Shown here: in pieces, positions 60,235 through 64,000 of the stretch | Layout: each line of letters starts with the position of its first letter | How positions within the stretch are numbered: the first letter of the stretch is position 1 | NCBI GenBank assembly: GCA_942491185.1 | Contig: CALOAB010000014.1 | Coordinates: forward strand, 62,001-126,000 | Origin: SLRI01 sp942491185 | GTDB lineage: Bacteria > Pseudomonadota > Alphaproteobacteria > Geminicoccales > Geminicoccaceae | DNA length: 64,000 nucleotides | Reading direction: 5' to 3' | Translations under genes and position numbers: made by a program | Notes under the pieces: generated by a model | The model's input: the letters and a program-made list of their open reading frames with translations, nothing else | Told to the model about the DNA's origin: nothing | Database searches by the model: none

Positions 60235-61071
60235 ATGCCCGCCTTCAACAGCATCGTTCACCCCACCGACTACGCCAAGGCCAGCGCCAACGCCTTTGCC
60301 CACGGACTGAAGCTGGCGGTCGCCAGCAGGGGCCGCTTCGCCATCGTCCACAACGCCGGGGGCGAGCTCGAGGACGCGGCGCGGCGCGAGGCCTTTCCCG
60401 GTGTTCGCGACACGCTGGCCGCCTGGGGCCTGCTCGATCTCGGCACCGCAGCCGAGAGCGTCGAGGAGGCGCTGGGCGTCCGGGTCAGCAAGGCCGACCT
60501 CGGCGGTAGTGCTACCATCGAAGGCGTCGTCCGCTACATCGACCGCCACGAAGCCGACCTCGTCGTGCTCGGCACGGCGGCCCGTGACGGCCTGCCGCGC
60601 TTTCTCGAAGGCTCGATCGCCGAGAACGTGGCGAGACGCAGCGGCGTCGCCAGCCTCTTCCTGCCGCATCAGGGCCGCGGCTTCGTCGACGCCAAGAGCG
60701 GTGCCCTGCACCTGCAGAACATCCTCATCCCCGTCGACCACAAGCCGTCGCCGGCAACCGCGTTGAGCGCTGCGGCAGGCCTGGTCGAGCTGCTCGACGC
60801 CCAGGAAGCGAAGCTCCATTTGCTGCATGTCGGCAGTGCCGAGACGATGCCGACACCCGGCCTGCCGGCCTGGCTCGGCGCCCGCGCCGAAAGGCTCGAT
60901 CGCCAGGGGCCCGTCGTCGAGACCATCGTCGAGACCGCCAACGCCCTCGACGCCGACCTCATCGTCATGACGACGGAGGGCCGCCACGGCTTCCTCGACG
61001 CACTTCGAGGCTCGACCACCGAAGCCGTGCTCCGCCGCGCCGCCCGCCCGCTGCTCGCGGTGCCGGCTTGA
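60235..61071 (+). CDS. Tandem universal stress protein (two UspA domains)
   Basis: The 278-residue protein has two UspA-like domains. The first runs from FNSIVHPTDYAKASANAFAH to VARRSGVASLFLP. The second runs from LQNILIPVDHKPSPATALSA to VLRRAARPLLAVPA, and both have the ADLVVLGT / ADLIVMTTEGRHG strand-turn. Stress or ATP-binding function cannot be specified; the second domain has TEGRHGFLDALRGSTTEAVL, a G-x2-G-x9-G(S/T)-like ATP loop. It lies ten bp downstream of the crotonase-fold gene. Confidence 0.88.
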   Translation: MPAFNSIVHPTDYAKASANAFAHGLKLAVASRGRFAIVHNAGGELEDAARREAFPGVRDTLAAWGLLDLGTAAESVEEALGVRVSKADLGGSATIEGVVRYIDRHEADLVVLGTAARDGLPRFLEGSIAENVARRSGVASLFLPHQGRGFVDAKSGALHLQNILIPVDHKPSPATALSAAAGLVELLDAQEAKLHLLHVGSAETMPTPGLPAWLGARAERLDRQGPVVETIVETANALDADLIVMTTEGRHGFLDALRGSTTEAVLRRAARPLLAVPA

Positions 61072-61110
61072 GCGGCAACCATCCGACCTGACCGTCACCG
61101 CCAGTTCGGG

Positions 61111-61254
61111 GTGCTGCTGGCCCAGGGCGAGGCCGGCGTCGTTGTCTTCGCCCTGATCTTCACACCCGTCCACTACGTCGTGGTCCGCTGGCTCGCCCCC
61201 GTCGGGCGATCGGGGACGGCCCCGCCCAGACAATCGAGAACAGCCGAGCGATGA
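61111..61254 (+). CDS. Possible small single-TM peptide coupled to the CoA-binding gene
   Basis: A GTG at 61111 opens a 47-residue frame with one hydrophobic segment (AGVVVFALIFTPVHYVVVRW) and a basic, polar tail (APPRQSRTAER). Its TGA overlaps the ATG of the next gene (ATGA), so translation could be coupled. It might be a real membrane peptide or the leftover end of a larger membrane protein. No family is recognised. Confidence 0.25.
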   Translation: MLLAQGEAGVVVFALIFTPVHYVVVRWLAPVGRSGTAPPRQSRTAER

Positions 61255-61771
61255 CCGAACAGCCGCTGACCTACGACGACACCTTCATTCGCCGCATCCT
61301 CGAGCAGACCAAGCGCATCGCCATGGTCGGCGCCTCGCCCAACGACATGCGCCCCTCCTACTTCGCCATGCTCTATTTGCAGAACAAAGGCTACGTCATC
61401 GACCCCATCAACCCGAGAAGCGCCGGCCAGAGACCATCCTCGGCCGCACCGTCTACGCCAGCCTCGACGACCTCCCAGAGCCCCCCGACATGGTCGACGT
61501 CTTCCGCAAATCCGCCGACGTCCCCCCCATCGCCGACGCCGCCATCCGCCTCGGCGCCAAAACCCTCTGGCTCCAACTCGGCGTCCGCCACGACGAAGCA
61601 GCCGCCAAAGCCGAAGCCGCCGGCCTCCAGACCGTCCAGAACCGCTGCCCCAAAATCGAGCACGGCCGCCTCTTCGGCGAAATAGGCTGGCTCGGCGTCA
61701 ACCGCCGAACCATCTCAGGCAGAAAGGGCGAAGCCATGCAGCTCAAGACCAAGAAGGGGCGGTTGCTTTAG
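61251..61771 (+). pseudogene. CoA-binding domain protein (YccU-like), single-base frameshift
   Basis: The first 45 residues (FIRRILEQTKRIAMVGASPN, DMRPSYFAMLYLQNKGYVID, PINP) are the start of a CoA-binding (Rossmann-like) domain. After PINP the sense moves to the next frame: ETILGRTVYASLDDLPEPPD, MVDVFRKSADVPPIADAAIR, LGAKTLWLQLGVRHDEAAAK and NRCPKIEHGRL, ending at 61771. Length is 521 bp, one base short; one missing C in AACCC(C)GAGAAG near 61410 would join the parts. Family members are small cytosolic proteins that bind CoA covalently or tightly. A hairpin follows at 61789. Confidence 0.75.
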
Positions 61772-61788
61772 GCAACAAGAGAAGAAAT

Positions 61789-61810
61789 GCGAGGAGGCTG
61801 GCCTCCTCGC
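61789..61810. terminator. GC-rich hairpin after the CoA-binding gene
   Basis: A 10-bp perfect palindrome arm (GCGAGGAGGC / GCCTCCTCGC) with a two-base centre starts 18 bp after the stop. It lies between convergent genes and resembles the hairpins at 922, 1836 and 4843. No T run follows. Confidence 0.55.
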
Positions 61811-61840
61811 GCTCCACCGGTATTTTGGGTTGGTGGCGGT

Positions 61841-62176
61841 TCAGGCGATGGCGAGCGTTGCGCGCAGGCCCAGCTCGACCTCAAGCCGGTCGCGCGACGA
61901 CAACACGCCCCGCTGATCGAATACCAACGCCACGTCCAGAGTGAACAGCTTGAAGCGAACCCGGCAGGCCGCGATCAGCCCGGCGGCTTGCCAATCCTGC
62001 AGCACCACGTCGCTCGGCCAATCGCTCGCCCGCGCCGTCGTGATCATTGCCAGAACCACCGCCGGATGACCGGCATTGAAGGCCTCGGTCGACAGCACAA
62101 GCGCCGGCCGCCGCCGCCCAAAGGCCGCGGCCATTGCGGCGCCGTGAGCCAGCTCTTGCGTGCAATTGACTGACAT
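61841..62176 (-). CDS. PemK/MazF-like toxin, atypical N-terminus
   Basis: The 111-residue protein has the MazF core: RRRPALVLSTEAFNAGHPAV, VLAMITTARASDWPSDVVLQ, DWQAAGLIAACRVRFKLFTL. RRPALV and the VRFKLFTLD ending are the family's core motifs. The first 23 residues (MSVNCTQELAHGAAMAAAFG) do not show the usual G-(D/E)-(I/V)-W/V-L-V strand that carries part of the active site. The N-terminus may have been replaced, so activity is doubtful. The ATG at 62185 is an alternative. It is divergent from mntA/hepT with 41 bp between; no cognate MazE is visible. Confidence 0.65.
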   Translation of the reverse strand: MSVNCTQELAHGAAMAAAFGRRRPALVLSTEAFNAGHPAVVLAMITTARASDWPSDVVLQDWQAAGLIAACRVRFKLFTLDVALVFDQRGVLSSRDRLEVELGLRATLAIA

Positions 62177-62217
62177 TTTCGGCATGCTGACCGTCGACCG
62201 GTTGGAGAAGATCGAGC

Positions 62218-62538
62218 ATGGCCTCAATCACCCGTGACGACGAGCTGATCGAGCGGCTGAAAGCTCTCCTGGCAGAGCAGCACGCTCTCCTGGCCGCCCG
62301 CGGCGTCCGGGAGGTGTCGCTCGTCGGCTCGCGCGCCCGCGGCACGGCTGGCCCGGCGAGTGACGTCGACCTGCTCATCGATCTTGCCGCCGACGCGTCC
62401 TTCGGGCTCTTCGATCTCGTGGCCTTCGAGGAGGACCTGGAGACGGCGCTCGGGACGCGTGTCGATCTCGTCTTCAAGAGCCGCCTTCGCCCTTACATCG
62501 CCGAGCGGATGACCAGGGACAAGGTGCGCCTCCTGTGA
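62218..62538 (+). CDS. mntA: MntA-type nucleotidyltransferase antitoxin
   Basis: The 106-residue protein is a minimal nucleotidyltransferase: VSLVGSRARGTAGPASDVDL (about 36–55) holds GSxxxG-x8-9-DxD, and a third Asp lies in RVDLVFKSRL (about 82). In MntA/HepT systems the antitoxin AMPylates a Tyr in the HEPN toxin and so inactivates it. The stop overlaps the hepT start by four bases (GTGA). Both halves look intact. Confidence 0.88.
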   Translation: MASITRDDELIERLKALLAEQHALLAARGVREVSLVGSRARGTAGPASDVDLLIDLAADASFGLFDLVAFEEDLETALGTRVDLVFKSRLRPYIAERMTRDKVRLL

Positions 62539-62891
62539 GCGACCCTGCCCGCATCAGGCTCGCCCTCGAGCATATGGCCGAGGCGCTGGCCGACCTCGAG
62601 ACGTTGACACGCGGGCGGGAGCGGTCCGACTATCTCGAGGATCGCATCGCCCAGCGCGGGGTCGAGCGCTGCCTAGAGGTTATCTCCGAGGCCTCGCGCA
62701 AACTGCCCGAGATGATGAAGGCGGCCCATCCCGAAATCCCGTGGCGCAAGGTCGCCGGGATAGGCAACGTGCTCCGCCACGACTACGACGAGATCGATGC
62801 GGGCGTCATCTGGACTGCTGCAACTGTCGAGGTCGTCCCACTCAGAGCAGCCGTCGCCGTGATGCTGGCCGAGATCGAAGCAACGCCATGA
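62535..62891 (+). CDS. hepT: HepT-like (DUF86) HEPN ribonuclease toxin
   Basis: The 118-residue helical protein is a DUF86/HepT member: IRLALEHMAEALADLETLTR, then RGVERCLEVISEASRKLPEM. The active segment is WRKVAGIGNVLRHDYDEIDA (about 73–92). The HxY part of the HEPN motif is present as HDY. The Arg normally found five residues before the His reads Gly (IGNVLRH), while an Arg directly precedes the His. This is the pattern of one DUF86 subgroup and may shift the catalytic geometry. It follows mntA with a four-base overlap. The Tyr is the expected AMPylation target. Confidence 0.85.
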   Translation: MSDPARIRLALEHMAEALADLETLTRGRERSDYLEDRIAQRGVERCLEVISEASRKLPEMMKAAHPEIPWRKVAGIGNVLRHDYDEIDAGVIWTAATVEVVPLRAAVAVMLAEIEATP

Positions 62892-62969
62892 ATGAGTCCA
62901 CTGTCGTCAACCGCGTCGGTAACGACGCCCACGTCCTGCGCCGCCAGGGCATTCCCTTCTAAGGGGAAA

Positions 62970-63110
62970 CGTGTGTGGACGCCCCGTCGGGTGCAAGCGA
63001 GTACTTGGCCTTGGTCTGAGCTGATCGTCGGGTACTGATATGTGCCCGGCCTCTTCTTGCGGAGCTTGCCGTGCCGCGCACCCATAACGGAGATCCACCG
63101 GATCGAGCCT
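62970..63110 (+). repeat. Dispersed repeat, copy 2 (first copy at 3728–3870)
   Basis: About 140 bp align with 3728–3870 in the same orientation at roughly 80% identity. Both copies lie just past gene-poor ends of toxin–antitoxin-bearing segments. The rest of the 270-bp gap after hepT (62892–63161) shows no convincing gene; a 24-codon frame from 62888 (MNESTVVNRV and on) is probably a leftover. Confidence 0.65.
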
Positions 63111-63161
63111 AATCTCGTCGCGGGTGTTCAGACGTCTTCAGCCATTTGCTTGCACTCATTC

Positions 63162-64000
63162 TCAAACCCGACCGGCGTAGCCGTCGGCGGAGATTTGGCA
63201 GGCGATGAGCGTGAACCCGTCGGCGTTTAGCGCGTCTTTGAGCGCCACCTCGAGGCTCGGCCGGTCGGTGGCGACGGCACCGCGGCCGCCGAGGCCATGC
63301 GCCACCTCGAGCAGGTCGACGGCACCGATGGCGACCCCATGCCGCCGCAGCTGGCGATCCTGCTGCTTCAGCTCGATCAGGGCCAGCGACTGATCGACGA
63401 AGCAGACGACGATCACCGCCGCCCCCTGCTCGGCCGCCGTCACCAGCTCGCCCAGGACCATCAACAGCCCGCCATCGCCGGTGAACGCCACGACCGGCCG
63501 GTCCGGCTCGGCCAGCTTGGCGCCGATGGCGAACGGCAGGCCGCAGCCCATGGTGCAGAGCCCGTTCGACTGCAGCAGCTCACGCGGCGCGTAGCTCTGC
63601 CAGACCTGGCTCAAGACGATGCGATGCGCCCCGACATCGGCGACCGCCACGGTCTCCCGTGGCAAGACCCGCCTCGCCGTGTCGACCACCGCCGACGGCC
63701 CCCAGGCCTCGTCCGGCGCGAAGGGCGCGCGCACGCTCGCCCGGGCGGCCGCCACCTCTTCATCGGTCCAGCTCGACCCCGAGGTGACGCCCTTGGCCAG
63801 CGCGTCGAGCCCGGCACCGACATCGCAGACGAAGCTGGTCGTCGCCTGGTGCAGATAGTGGTCGTTGGCCACGGCCTCGAACGCGATCACCCGCTTCGCC
63901 GCCGGATCCCAGGGCTGCACCCAGCTGCGGCGCATCTCGATCGCGTCGTAGCCGGCGAGGATCACCAGATCGGCGTCCTCGATCAGCGGCAGGATGACCG
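63162..64000 (-). CDS. ThDP-dependent enzyme (acetolactate synthase-like), C-terminal part
   Basis: The visible 279 residues are the central and C-terminal domains of a thiamine diphosphate enzyme of the acetolactate synthase/benzoylformate decarboxylase superfamily; the N-terminus lies beyond 64000. The central domain ends with VILAGYDAIEM-like residues. The ThDP/Mg motif is VVAFTGDGGLLMVLGELVTA, where GDG is followed about 25 residues later by VDQS in place of the usual NN/NDxA. The stem LQSNGLCTMGCGLPFAIGAK precedes it. The substrate cannot be assigned. The gene is read leftwards, and its end faces the repeat copy at 62970. Confidence 0.82.
   Translation of the reverse strand, partial: VILPLIEDADLVILAGYDAIEMRRSWVQPWDPAAKRVIAFEAVANDHYLHQATTSFVCDVGAGLDALAKGVTSGSSWTDEEVAAARASVRAPFAPDEAWGPSAVVDTARRVLPRETVAVADVGAHRIVLSQVWQSYAPRELLQSNGLCTMGCGLPFAIGAKLAEPDRPVVAFTGDGGLLMVLGELVTAAEQGAAVIVVCFVDQSLALIELKQQDRQLRRHGVAIGAVDLLEVAHGLGGRGAVATDRPSLEVALKDALNADGFTLIACQISADGYAGRV

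Overview
The window is GC-rich, densely coded chromosomal DNA from an alphaproteobacterium. The block dut–coaBC–ubiB–ubiE / mutM–enoyl-CoA hydratase–rpsT–dnaA (28.2–36.6 kb) has the order usual in that class. BacA/SbmA-type peptide transporters, DgcN/DgcA and a Liv-type ABC transporter fit a free-living Rhodospirillales or Geminicoccales-like organism. The taxon is inferred from gene content, not from a marker comparison. The window begins inside an EF-G-like gene and ends inside a ThDP-dependent enzyme gene.

Layout. 1–4.6 kb is a plastic, gene-poor segment. The 3' end of an EF-G-like gene, with its terminator, is duplicated on the far side of a BrnT/BrnA toxin–antitoxin pair; then come decayed frames, a wrecked IS200-type transposase, a dispersed repeat and two unexplained short-period arrays (31-bp palindromic units, then 21-bp units). 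4.6–13.9 kb holds a secreted PPC-domain protein with a frameshift, a glycosyltransferase/methyltransferase pair, an SDR divergent from a TetR regulator with visible operators, a LEA-like repeat lipoprotein, a class II photolyase and a YihY membrane protein. 14–20.3 kb holds an uncharacterised GSN-motif protein, an ABC membrane domain without an ATPase, a DUF924 protein, a glutamine synthetase homologue missing most metal ligands, and a GH65 phosphorylase. 20.3–25.7 kb holds a TumA/TumE remnant, a cytochrome c, a Cys-containing exported protein and two SbmA/BacA-type transporters separated by a copy of a 32-bp palindromic repeat.

25.8–36.6 kb is mostly housekeeping (hydrolase, EamA exporter, Rrf2, dut, coaBC, ubiB, ubiE, mutM, ech, rpsT, dnaA). 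36.6–44.7 kb is metabolic: a racemase-like protein, an MttB-family methyltransferase, a ZIP transporter, a DapA-family lyase, an NhaC antiporter, DUF2237, and the DgcA/DgcN pair for D-glutamate use. 44.8–49.2 kb is an RND efflux pump with its adaptor. 50.3–61.1 kb is a Liv-type ABC importer (livG, livF, livH, livM and a binding protein) mixed with candidate catabolic enzymes (NodB/PuuE-like deacetylase, SDR, M20 amidohydrolase, ECH-like protein, universal stress protein) and split by toxin–antitoxin loci. 61.2–62.9 kb adds a CoA-binding protein and two more toxin–antitoxin loci (MazF-like, MntA/HepT).

Themes across the window. (i) Six toxin–antitoxin loci or remnants lie within 64 kb. (ii) Five otherwise normal genes carry exactly one single-base indel (four deletions, one insertion), pointing to homopolymer sequencing error or recent decay; mutM is the most consequential. 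(iii) GC-rich palindromes of one style recur at gene ends. (iv) Three 15-bp TGC-N3-GCA palindromes sit upstream of genes and resemble PhaR operators. No tRNA, rRNA, CRISPR array or intact transposon was recognised.
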